Part shown: positions 1 to 5,512 of the stretch, piece after piece
How the letters are laid out: every line of letters starts with the position of its first letter
Numbering within the stretch: the stretch's first letter is position 1
Origin: an uncultured Oscillochloris sp.
Lineage (GTDB): Bacteria > Chloroflexota > Chloroflexia > Chloroflexales > Chloroflexaceae
DNA length: 8,454 nucleotides
Assembly (NCBI GenBank): GCA_903877945.1
Contig: CAIRFY010000330.1
Location: 1 to 8,454, forward strand
Reading direction: 5' to 3'
Notes under the pieces: generated by a model
The model's input: only the letters and a program-made list of their open reading frames with translations
What the model was told of the DNA's origin: nothing
Databases searched by the model: none
Made by a program: the position numbers and the translations under genes

Positions 1-76
1 CACCCTGTCACCCTGTCACCGTGTCACCGCGTCACCCCCACACCGCGTCACCGCGTCACCGCATCACCGTGTCATT
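1..76. repeat. Octamer tandem repeat (CACCGCGT-like), nine copies
   Basis: Nine consecutive 8-bp units read CACCCTGT (twice), CACCGTGT, CACCGCGT, CACCCCCA, CACCGCGT (twice), CACCGCAT and CACCGTGT, followed by a partial CATT. CACC is kept in every unit while the last four bases vary. The array begins at or before the window edge, so its full copy number is unknown. It ends about 20 bp before the odhB start codon and just before its ribosome binding site. The period is not a multiple of three, so it is unlikely to be coding. It is a simple-sequence array that could change length by slippage. Confidence 0.9.
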
Positions 77-97
77 ACATATAGAGAGGTAAAGATT

Positions 98-1315
98 ATG
101 ACATACGAGATCAAAGTCCCCACCCTCGGCGAGTCGATTGTCGAGGCGACGGTGTCCAGATGGCTTAAGCGCGTAGGCGACGCGGTGGCTGCGGGCGAGG
201 CGCTGGTGGAACTGGAGACTGATAAGGTGAACCTGGAGGTTCCCTCTGTCCAAGCCGGAGTGATCGCGACAATTATCAGGGGTGAGGGCGAGACCGTGAC
301 CGTCGGCGAGGTACTTGGCACAGTTGCGGCGGGTGCGGCCCCGGCCAAAGATCCGCCCCCCGCCGAGGTCGCATTTGTGCAGGCACAGGTACCCGCCACC
401 CCGGTCGCTCAGCGTGTCGCCGCTGAACACGCGGTTGACCTGAGCGGGGTGTCTGGGAGCGGCGCGGGTGGTCGGGTGACAAAGGACGATGTCCTCAAGG
501 CGGTGAACGTGCCCGCCCCGGTCGCCCCGGCAGTGGCTTTAGCCCCAGCGGCCCCTACGTCCGCCCCGGCTCCGGCCCCACGCCCCCTGGCTCCTGCGCC
601 CGCCCCGGCCTCCGGTCGCCCCGAGGAGCGGCAGAAGCTCAGTCGCCGCCGACTCACCATCGCTCGGCGTCTGGTCGAGGCCCAGCAGACCGCCGCGATG
701 CTCACCACCTTTAACGAGGTAGATATGAGCGCGGTGATGGATCTGCGCAAGCGCCGCAAAGACAGCTTCAAGGAGCGCAACGGGGTCAACCTGGGCTTTA
801 TGTCCTTCTTCACACGGGCCGTCGTCGGTGCGCTGAAGGCGTACCCGACGGTCAATGCCGAGATCCAGGGCGACGAGGTGCTGCTCAAGGGCTACTATGA
901 CATCGGCATCGCCGTGGGCGTGGACGAGGGGTTGGTGGTGCCGGTGCTGCGCGACGCTGACCGCAAGAGCTTCGCGGCGTTGGAGCGTGAGATCGGCGAC
1001 CTAGCCAAGAAGGCGCGTGATGGTACCCTGAGCCTCGTTGATCTCCAGGGTGGCACGTTCACCATTACCAACGGCGGCGTCTACGGCTCGCTGATGTCCA
1101 CGCCCATCCTCAACGTGCCCCAGGTCGGCATCCTGGGCATGCACAAGATCGAGGAGCGGCCTGTCGTCGTCGGCGGCCAGATCGTCATCCGCCCGATGAT
1201 GTACCTGGCCCTCTCTTACGACCACCGCCTGATCGACGGCGGCACGTCGGTGCGCTTCCTGGTGCGGGTTAAGGAGCTGATCGAAGACCCAGAGACCCTG
1301 CTGCTGGAGGGGTAG
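98..1315 (+). CDS. sucB: 2-oxoglutarate dehydrogenase E2 component (dihydrolipoyllysine-residue succinyltransferase)
   Basis: This 405-residue protein is the E2 core of the 2-oxoglutarate dehydrogenase complex. It moves the succinyl group from E1-bound thiamine diphosphate, via a lipoyl arm, to CoA in the TCA cycle (cytoplasm). An N-terminal lipoyl domain (about 1-77) carries the ETDKVNLEV motif, with K43 as the predicted lipoylated lysine. A peripheral subunit-binding domain lies at about 101-136 (TPVAQRVAAEHAVDLSGVSG), then an Ala/Pro-rich hinge (137-175). The catalytic acyltransferase domain (about 176-405) ends in SYDHRLIDGG, with catalytic H376 and D380. The length matches the SucB/OdhB family, and the C-terminal ALSYDHRLIDGG...VKEL.EDP..LLL resembles succinyl- rather than acetyltransferases. 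The start ATG has an AGAGAGGT ribosome binding site 7 nt upstream. E1 and E3 genes are not in the window; E1 could lie upstream. A pyruvate or branched-chain E2 is less likely. Confidence 0.96.
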   Translation: MTYEIKVPTLGESIVEATVSRWLKRVGDAVAAGEALVELETDKVNLEVPSVQAGVIATIIRGEGETVTVGEVLGTVAAGAAPAKDPPPAEVAFVQAQVPATPVAQRVAAEHAVDLSGVSGSGAGGRVTKDDVLKAVNVPAPVAPAVALAPAAPTSAPAPAPRPLAPAPAPASGRPEERQKLSRRRLTIARRLVEAQQTAAMLTTFNEVDMSAVMDLRKRRKDSFKERNGVNLGFMSFFTRAVVGALKAYPTVNAEIQGDEVLLKGYYDIGIAVGVDEGLVVPVLRDADRKSFAALEREIGDLAKKARDGTLSLVDLQGGTFTITNGGVYGSLMSTPILNVPQVGILGMHKIEERPVVVGGQIVIRPMMYLALSYDHRLIDGGTSVRFLVRVKELIEDPETLLLEG

Positions 1316-1318
1316 CAG

Positions 1319-1433
1319 CTTAGACAAGGTTTCAGAATGCCCAGTTTTACGTGACAATCTCACACGGCCCTCACCCCTGGGGGTGAGGGCTGCCCGGCGA
1401 CAAACTGTAAAGTATCCGCGAACCTTGTTTTAG
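1319..1433. repeat. MITE-like terminal block, left copy (flanks malic enzyme gene)
   Basis: A roughly 110-bp block lies between the odhB stop and the malic enzyme stop. It begins CTTAGACAAGGTT and ends AACCTTGTTTTAG, an imperfect 13-bp terminal inverted repeat with an 8-bp perfect core (ACAAGGTT 1324-1331, AACCTTGT 1421-1428). Its inner 30 bp (1401-1430) are repeated perfectly in inverted orientation at 3424-3453, and its outer 15 bp (1322-1336) at 3529-3543. The core between them holds the GCCCTCACCCC hairpin. The TAA stop of the malic enzyme gene (1430-1432) overlaps the inner end. The homology is read directly; the mobile-element interpretation is inferred from the ends. Confidence 0.75.
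1367..1390. terminator. Hairpin between convergent odhB and malic enzyme genes
   Basis: A perfect 11-bp stem GCCCTCACCCC (1367-1377) pairs with GGGGTGAGGGC (1380-1390) around a 2-nt loop. It sits between two convergent genes, where a bidirectional terminator is expected. No T-run follows on either strand, so it is not a textbook Rho-independent terminator. The first 13 bases of the same motif (1365-1377) recur at 8441-8453, so it may be a dispersed repeat acting as a transcript end. Confidence 0.5.
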
Positions 1434-3151
1434 CCCCGGCGGATATGGGCGTAGCGCGGCTCCCACATGAGCTGGTCGACGCGGTGGGCTAGATCCACGG
1501 GGGTACACAGCTCGGCCACGCCGACGCGCTGGGCTTCCAGGCCGACGGCCAGGGCGACATGGCGTGCGGCGGCGCGCACGTCCTCTAGGGCCGGGTAGAG
1601 TGAGGCCGTTGGGTCCTGGCGGGCGGGAGATAGCTCGCTGAGGGCGCGGGCGGCGGCAGCAAACATGCTATCGGTGACGCGCCTCGCCCCGGAGGCGAGT
1701 ACGCCCAGGCCCACGCCGGGGAAGATGAAGACGTTGTTGCACTGACCGATGGTGACAAGCGTATCGCCGAAGGGCACCGGGGCGTAGGGGCTGCCGGTGG
1801 CGATCAGGGCGCGCCCGTCCGTCCAGGCCAGCAGGTCGGCGGGGATGGCCTCGCTCTTGGATGTGGGGTTGGAGATCGGAAAGATGATCGGCCGCTCGAC
1901 ATGGCTGGCCATATCGCAGATAAGCGACTCGCTGAAGGCACCGGGCTGCGCCGCCGCGCCGATCAGAATGCCGGGTCGCACATTATGAACGATCTCGGCG
2001 AGGGTGACGGGGCCAGACTCTGTCCGATTCCATCCGTCCATGCAATTGGCAGGCTGGGCGTAGGCCACCTTAAAGGGCTCGTCGCCCAGGTCGGTGCGCC
2101 CGGCGTGAACCAGGCCACGGCTGTCAACCAACCAGATCATGCTGCGAGCCTCGGCGGGCGTGGCCCCCTCGTCGCACATGGCCGCCACAAGTTGGTCGCT
2201 GATGCCGTGGACAGAAGAACCGGCACCGAGCATGACCATGCGCTGCTGGTGCAGGGGCACGCCGGCCACGTTGGTGGCGGCCAGTAGGCCAGAGACCGTA
2301 ACGGCACCGGTGCCCTGGATGTCGTCGTTGAAGGTGCAGAGCCGATTGCGGTAGCGGTCGAGCAAGGTGGAGGCGTTCTGCTTCGCAAAATCCTCCCACT
2401 GCAAGATCACATTGGGAAAAACCCGCGTCACCGCGACGACAAACTGCTCGATGAAGGCGTCGTAGGCGGCCCCACGCACGCGCTCGTGGCGCCAGCCCAG
2501 GTAGAGCGGGTCGTCGAGCAGCTCGCGGTTATTGGTGCCCACATCGAGAATGATCGGCAGAGTGGTGGCGGGATGGATACCCGCGCAGACGGTGTAGAGC
2601 GAGAGCTTGCCGATGGGGATACCCATGCCGCCGATACCGAGATCGCCGAGGCCGAGGATGCGCTCGCCGTCGGTGACAACGATCACGCGCACCTCCTCGG
2701 GGTAGGGCGTGTTGCGCAGCATCTCCTCGATTCGGTCGGCGTTGGGGTAGCCAATGTAGAGGCCGCGTGGACGACGGTAGATGTGGCTGTAGTGCTGCGA
2801 GGCCGCCCCGACAATCGGCGTGTAGACGATTGGCATCATCTCGGCGGTGTGAAGCTGGAGCAGCCGGTAGAAGAGTACCTCGTTGCGGTCTTGCAGGCTC
2901 GTAAGGAAGACGTAGCGCTCAAGATCACTGGTTTTCTGGCGATAGTTCTCGTAGGTGCGAGTCAGTTGCTCATCCATCGTGGCGACGTGGGGCGGCAGCA
3001 GGCCGAGCAGCCCGAGATCGCGGCGCTCCTCCTCGGTGAAGGCGCTGCCCTTGTTGAGCATGGGTGTGTCGAGGAGTTGATGCCCGTGCAGCGTTACGTT
3101 GAGGCTCACCACACCATCCGGACCCGCGTGCATGTCATGAAAGGTGCTCAT
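1430..3151 (-). CDS. maeA: NAD-dependent malic enzyme (oxaloacetate-decarboxylating)
   Basis: This 573-residue protein oxidatively decarboxylates L-malate to pyruvate and CO2, giving NADH (anaplerotic/cataplerotic carbon flow, cytoplasm). It is about the length of E. coli MaeA and belongs to the large-subunit malic enzyme family. Recognisable blocks are TPMLNKGSAFTEEER (29-43), YTPIVG with general-acid Y110, the signature around DGERILGLGDLG (161-172), and GKLSLYT with catalytic K182. Metal ligands sit in WEDF (E253, D254) and in FNDDIQGT (274-281; D277). The nucleotide-binding loop GAGSSVHG is at 309-316, and SNPTSKSE is at 427-434. NAD preference is inferred from overall similarity to MaeA; NADP use cannot be excluded. 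The ATG is preceded only by a weak purine-rich stretch (GAGAGTGAGATGAG), but the N-terminus aligns with the family. The gene is monocistronic in appearance and enclosed by the inverted repeat blocks at 1319-1433 and 3422-3546. Confidence 0.96.
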   Translation of the reverse strand: MSTFHDMHAGPDGVVSLNVTLHGHQLLDTPMLNKGSAFTEEERRDLGLLGLLPPHVATMDEQLTRTYENYRQKTSDLERYVFLTSLQDRNEVLFYRLLQLHTAEMMPIVYTPIVGAASQHYSHIYRRPRGLYIGYPNADRIEEMLRNTPYPEEVRVIVVTDGERILGLGDLGIGGMGIPIGKLSLYTVCAGIHPATTLPIILDVGTNNRELLDDPLYLGWRHERVRGAAYDAFIEQFVVAVTRVFPNVILQWEDFAKQNASTLLDRYRNRLCTFNDDIQGTGAVTVSGLLAATNVAGVPLHQQRMVMLGAGSSVHGISDQLVAAMCDEGATPAEARSMIWLVDSRGLVHAGRTDLGDEPFKVAYAQPANCMDGWNRTESGPVTLAEIVHNVRPGILIGAAAQPGAFSESLICDMASHVERPIIFPISNPTSKSEAIPADLLAWTDGRALIATGSPYAPVPFGDTLVTIGQCNNVFIFPGVGLGVLASGARRVTDSMFAAAARALSELSPARQDPTASLYPALEDVRAAARHVALAVGLEAQRVGVAELCTPVDLAHRVDQLMWEPRYAHIRRG

Positions 3152-3345
3152 CTCATCTCACTCTCTGAATCTTGAATAGACGACGAACGACGAACAGCAG
3201 GCGATAAACGACGAAGAGTGGTGGTCTGATCGTCGTTGATCAGGAAAGAAATTCGTCGGTAGTTGGTGGTGACTGATGACCGTGGTGATGGGCAACAGAG
3301 AAGCCCACACGCAAGGGCAGATCCGTAGGATCTGATTATTAGCTG
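3152..3345 (-). other. Malic enzyme 5' leader region, non-coding
   Basis: About 190 bp precede the malic enzyme start. No credible gene is seen; the short reading frame here is low-complexity and has no family resemblance. The stretch holds a CGACGAACGACGAA-type low-complexity run (3181-3195, again near 3207-3215). It also has the inverted pair CTGATC/GATCAG (3226-3231 and 3238-3243) and a perfect 7-bp hairpin CAGATCC/GGATCTG (3318-3334, 3-nt loop). If the promoter at 3350-3378 is used, all of this would be transcribed as a long leader. Confidence 0.45.
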
Positions 3346-3349
3346 TGGC

Positions 3350-3378
3350 ACTATAGTAACACGGCTTCTGGATGACAG
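3350..3378 (-). promoter_or_regulatory. Candidate sigma-70-type promoter for maeA
   Basis: On the minus strand, CTGTCA (3373-3378) and TATAGT (3350-3355) are separated by exactly 17 bp. They match the -35 and -10 consensus at 4/6 and 5/6. A start near 3343 would give a leader of about 190 nt. The -35 abuts the strong hairpin at 3379-3415. This is a pattern match only. Confidence 0.4.
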
Positions 3379-3415
3379 CGATAGCGCCTGTCAGCGAGGC
3401 TGACAGGCGCTATCG
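3379..3415. terminator. Perfect 16-bp stem-loop between usp and maeA
   Basis: CGATAGCGCCTGTCAG (3379-3394) pairs perfectly with CTGACAGGCGCTATCG (3400-3415) around a 5-nt loop CGAGG. It lies downstream of the universal stress protein gene and immediately upstream of the candidate maeA promoter, so it could insulate the two same-strand genes. There is no adjacent T-run. It may instead be a dispersed palindromic repeat. Confidence 0.5.
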
Positions 3416-3421
3416 TACCAC

Positions 3422-3546
3422 TTAAACAAGGTTCGCGGATACTTTACAGTTTGCGATGCTCGTAGTAGCGGCTTCAGCCGCACAGGCGCTGAAGCGCCCA
3501 CTACGAACCGTAAACCTGAAACCTGGCATCTGAAACCTTGTCTTAC
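3422..3546. repeat. MITE-like terminal block, right copy (inverted)
   Basis: This block is in inverted orientation relative to 1319-1433. Its inner 30 bp (3424-3453) are the exact reverse complement of 1401-1430, and 15 bp at its outer end (3529-3543) are the exact reverse complement of 1322-1336. The terminal cores ACAAGGTT (3426-3433) and AACCTTGT (3534-3541) are the same as in the left copy. The core differs: it has an imperfect hairpin whose arms start CGTAGTAGCGGCTTCAGC and end GCTGAAGCGCCCACTACG (about 3464-3506). It also has a duplicated CTGAAACCT (3516-3524 and 3530-3538). The two blocks share ends but not interiors. Confidence 0.75.
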
Positions 3547-3559
3547 ATCCAGAGGCAGG

Positions 3560-4504
3560 CTACCCGACCACTAACAGTGGCACCGTGCTGGCCTGCGAAA
3601 CCTTCTGGGCTGTCCCACCGAGGAAGGTCGGCTGCGCCCCGCTCAGGCCGTGACGCCCCAGCACAATCAGGTCAATATGCTTGCGCGCCGCCTCCTCCAC
3701 GATCTCCTCGGCCACATGGCCGACCGGCACCGTCGTGGTGATGGGGCGACCGACACCCTGCGTCATCTCCTGGGCGATGTGATCGAGGTAGCCGAAGGCC
3801 AGTTCACGCAGCCGACCGGTGGCATGATCGGCGGTGAGTGCGGCGATGGGTGTGCTGCCCGGACTGATCACCTGGGCCAGAAGCATATCAGCGTTGGCCG
3901 CATGGGCAAGGCCAACGGCCAGGGGCAGAGCCTGTTCGGCCTCAATCGAGCCATCGAGGGCCACCATGATCCGCCGTAACACCGGAGCCGGTGCGGTCTG
4001 GCTACTGTCGGCACCGCGAACGAGCAGGACAGGGTGTGTGGTGAACTGGAGCACGCGAGTGGTCACACTGCCGAGGGCCCAGCGCAGCAGCCCGCTCTTG
4101 CCGTGAGTTGCCATCACAATCATGCTCTCGCCCAGACGTGCGGCGGTGTCTACAATCTGCTCAGCCGGGATGCCGAACACCACCTCCTGATGAACCTCCG
4201 CCACCTGCCCGTCGAGCGTACTCGCCTCCGCCTTCAGGTAGATCTCCGCCTCCGCCTGAAGGGTTTCACGCATCTGATCGGCCTGCTCCTCCTGATCGCC
4301 GAGGGTGTCACCGGCAACACCGAGTAGCACGGCCTCGTGGCGCACGACGCTACGCACGAGCGATGGCGCAATCACGCGCAGCAGATGCACCTTGGTCGGC
4401 ACCAGGGCGGCCAGCGTACGGACGATGGGCAGTGCCTGCTCAGCCAAGGCCGAACCATCGAGCGGCACAAGCAACGTGAGCGACGATACTGTCTGCATTG
4501 ACAT
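3560..4504 (-). CDS. Universal stress protein, tandem UspA domains
   Basis: This 314-residue cytoplasmic protein has two UspA-type alpha/beta domains in tandem (about 8-163 and 176-313), each starting with a strand ending in Asp (VPLDGS D16; VALDGS D184). ATP-binding USPs carry G-x2-G-x9-G-S/T. Domain 1 has A132-x2-G135-x9-G145-S146, so the first Gly is Ala. Domain 2 has G283-x2-G286-x9-G296-G297 followed by T298. Both are therefore near-canonical, and nucleotide binding is plausible but not certain. USPs of this type are linked to energy limitation, oxygen and general stress. The start ATG has a strong ribosome binding site, AGGAGGA, 6 nt upstream (about 4511-4517). The gene is divergent from the thioredoxin operon. 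No close partner gene indicates its exact role. Confidence 0.95.
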   Translation of the reverse strand: MSMQTVSSLTLLVPLDGSALAEQALPIVRTLAALVPTKVHLLRVIAPSLVRSVVRHEAVLLGVAGDTLGDQEEQADQMRETLQAEAEIYLKAEASTLDGQVAEVHQEVVFGIPAEQIVDTAARLGESMIVMATHGKSGLLRWALGSVTTRVLQFTTHPVLLVRGADSSQTAPAPVLRRIMVALDGSIEAEQALPLAVGLAHAANADMLLAQVISPGSTPIAALTADHATGRLRELAFGYLDHIAQEMTQGVGRPITTTVPVGHVAEEIVEEAARKHIDLIVLGRHGLSGAQPTFLGGTAQKVSQASTVPLLVVG

Positions 4505-4713
4505 ACCGAGTCCTCCTGAATGTGTAGATCAAGCCTAGCGTGGACTGCCCGCAGCAATATTCGTTTGGAGGATCGTCTCCCCAAACCTCTTGATGTGCGG
4601 GATGAATAAGCCCAAAACGCTACCGTACCCTGAGCATAGCATGATCCGCCCGCGCCGCAAGAGAAGAGACATACACATCTGAGAGAATATCTCTGTACCA
4701 GATGGGCGCAGGG
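4505..4713. other. Divergent spacer between usp and trx, structured
   Basis: This is the usp-proximal part of a 313-bp gene-free region. Nested inverted repeats occur at 4548-4601 (CCCGCA 4548-4553 with TGCGGG 4596-4601, enclosing GTTTGG 4563-4568 with CCAAAC 4581-4586), which would lie in the usp leader. A second hairpin sits at 4676-4704 (CATCTG and AGAGA arms pairing with TCTCT and CAGATG, 4-nt GTAC bulge), about 10 bp upstream of the trx -35 box. I see no convincing usp promoter and no gene here. Confidence 0.45.
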
Positions 4714-4741
4714 TTGACAAGAATCCCCCCATAGGTATAAT
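4714..4741 (+). promoter_or_regulatory. Consensus sigma-70 promoter of the trx-cstR-like operon
   Basis: A perfect -35 box TTGACA (4714-4719) and a perfect -10 box TATAAT (4736-4741) are separated by 16 bp. Initiation would be near 4748, leaving a leader of about 70 nt before the thioredoxin ATG. A perfect inverted repeat TAGGTA-TAATG-TACCTA (4732-4748) overlaps the -10 box. Such a strong core promoter usually implies control by a repressor, which fits the operator immediately downstream. Confidence 0.85.
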
Positions 4742-4755
4742 GTACCTAGCGGCGG

Positions 4756-4774
4756 GATACCCCCCCTGGGTATC
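4756..4774. promoter_or_regulatory. CsoR/CstR-type operator in the trx leader
   Basis: GATACCC (4756-4762) and GGGTATC (4768-4774) form a perfect 7-bp inverted repeat around CCCCT. TACCC...GGGTA with a G/C-tract centre is the known operator style of the CsoR/CstR (DUF156) repressor family. It lies just after the predicted start site, where a bound tetramer would block transcription. The cognate regulator is probably the second gene of the same operon (5174-5452). A further short dyad GGTA-AAA-TACC follows at 4777-4787. Binding is inferred, not shown. Confidence 0.7.
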
Positions 4775-4817
4775 AAGGTAAAATACCGGGGCGAACACGA
4801 CCCCGAGGAGGTTTGTC

Positions 4818-5144
4818 ATGGCAAAGCCAGTGGCGGTCACAGATGCAGAGTTCGAGAAGCAGGTACTCCAGGCCGAGCAGCCCGTCGTCGTTGACTTCTG
4901 GGCACCGTGGTGCGGGCCGTGCCGGGCGATTGCGTCAACCCTCGACAAGCTTGCGGGCGACTATGCGGGCAAGCTCACGATTGCCAAAGTCAACACGGAC
5001 GAGGAGCCGCGCTGGGCGGGCCAGTTGGGCATCCAGGGCATCCCAACCCTGATCATCTTCAAGGACGGCAAGGAGGTCAATCGGCTGATCGGCTCGCGCA
5101 CCGAGGGCGCGTACCGTGAGGCATTCGAGCGCGCCCTCGCCTAA
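4818..5144 (+). CDS. trxA: Thioredoxin
   Basis: This 108-residue protein is a classical thioredoxin, a cytoplasmic dithiol reductant for protein disulfides recharged by thioredoxin reductase. It has the buried Asp26, the active site WCGPC (C32 and C35) within DFWAPWCGPC, and the cis-proline P76 in GIPTL. Its length matches E. coli TrxA and no signal peptide is seen. The start ATG has a strong ribosome binding site GAGGAGG (4805-4811), 6 nt upstream. It is the first gene of a two-gene unit, followed 29 nt later by a CsoR/CstR-family repressor, and is driven by a consensus promoter with a matching operator. The genome may encode other thioredoxins; this one looks metal- or thiol-stress regulated. 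Confidence 0.96.
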   Translation: MAKPVAVTDAEFEKQVLQAEQPVVVDFWAPWCGPCRAIASTLDKLAGDYAGKLTIAKVNTDEEPRWAGQLGIQGIPTLIIFKDGKEVNRLIGSRTEGAYREAFERALA

Positions 5145-5173
5145 CCCACCCGACCCAGCGAATGGAGGCTCTT

Positions 5174-5452
5174 ATGGCCGATGAAGTTCGCCCGCTCTCG
5201 CCGGCCCGCCGCGACGACGTGCTACTACGGCTGCGCCGGATCGAGGGTCAGGTGCGCGGTATTCAGCGCATGGTTGAGGAAGATCGCGACTGCCGTGAGA
5301 TCGTCACGCAGGTGACGGCGGTAAAGTCGGCTCTCGCCAGCGTCAACGGCCAGGTGCTGCGCTGCTACGCCCAGAATTGCCTAGACAGCGATGATCAGCC
5401 TCGCGACAAGACGATCACCGACCTGATCCATCTCTTTGAGGGATCGAGCTAG
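5174..5452 (+). CDS. CsoR/CstR-family (DUF156) metal- or persulfide-sensing repressor
   Basis: A 92-residue, all-helical, DNA-binding repressor of the CsoR/RcnR/FrmR/CstR family, with the conserved first helix RRIEGQVRGIQRMVEEDRDC. In copper-sensing CsoR the ligands are Cys-His-Cys with spacing 25 then 4. Here, counted from the MADEV start, C40 and C69 keep the two Cys positions (29 apart), but the His position is Tyr65. This resembles CstR-type regulators, which sense persulfides through the two cysteines. An extra Cys is at 64. The start is placed at 5174 because GGAGG (5164-5168) lies 5 nt upstream; an in-frame ATG at 5162 lacks such a site. The gene is co-transcribed with thioredoxin and probably represses its own operon through 4756-4774. 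Copper or other metal sensing by a non-canonical site is not excluded. Confidence 0.93.
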   Translation: MADEVRPLSPARRDDVLLRLRRIEGQVRGIQRMVEEDRDCREIVTQVTAVKSALASVNGQVLRCYAQNCLDSDDQPRDKTITDLIHLFEGSS

Positions 5453-5470
5453 TACAGCTTTCTGGAATCT

Positions 5471-5495
5471 CCCCTCTCCCCGTGAGGGAGAGGGG
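5471..5495. terminator. Hairpin between convergent cstR-like and parB genes
   Basis: CCCCTCTCCC (5471-5480) pairs perfectly with GGGAGAGGGG (5486-5495) around a CGTGA loop. It sits in the 60-bp gap between two converging genes and could end both transcripts. Neither strand has a T-run. The C/T-rich sequence resembles the hairpin at 1367-1390 and may belong to a related family of dispersed intergenic palindromes. Confidence 0.5.
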
Positions 5496-5512
5496 GCAAG
5501 GTAGTAGTGCCC

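Noticed and set aside
1..76. CRISPR-like array
   Set aside because: The units are only 8 bp, contiguous and without spacers; this is a simple tandem repeat.
2486..3175. Long open frame (229 codons) antisense to the malic enzyme gene
   Set aside because: It is a codon-bias shadow of the high-GC maeA gene, with no recognisable domain or ribosome binding site; the opposite strand encodes a fully conserved enzyme.
3148..3351. Small minus-strand open frame upstream of maeA
   Set aside because: It overlaps the maeA start, covers low-complexity CGACGAA repeats and a hairpin, and has no family resemblance.
5162..5173. Alternative upstream start (MEAL) for the CstR-like gene
   Set aside because: The ATG at 5162 overlaps the GGAGG that serves the ATG at 5174, and the family N-terminus fits the shorter form.
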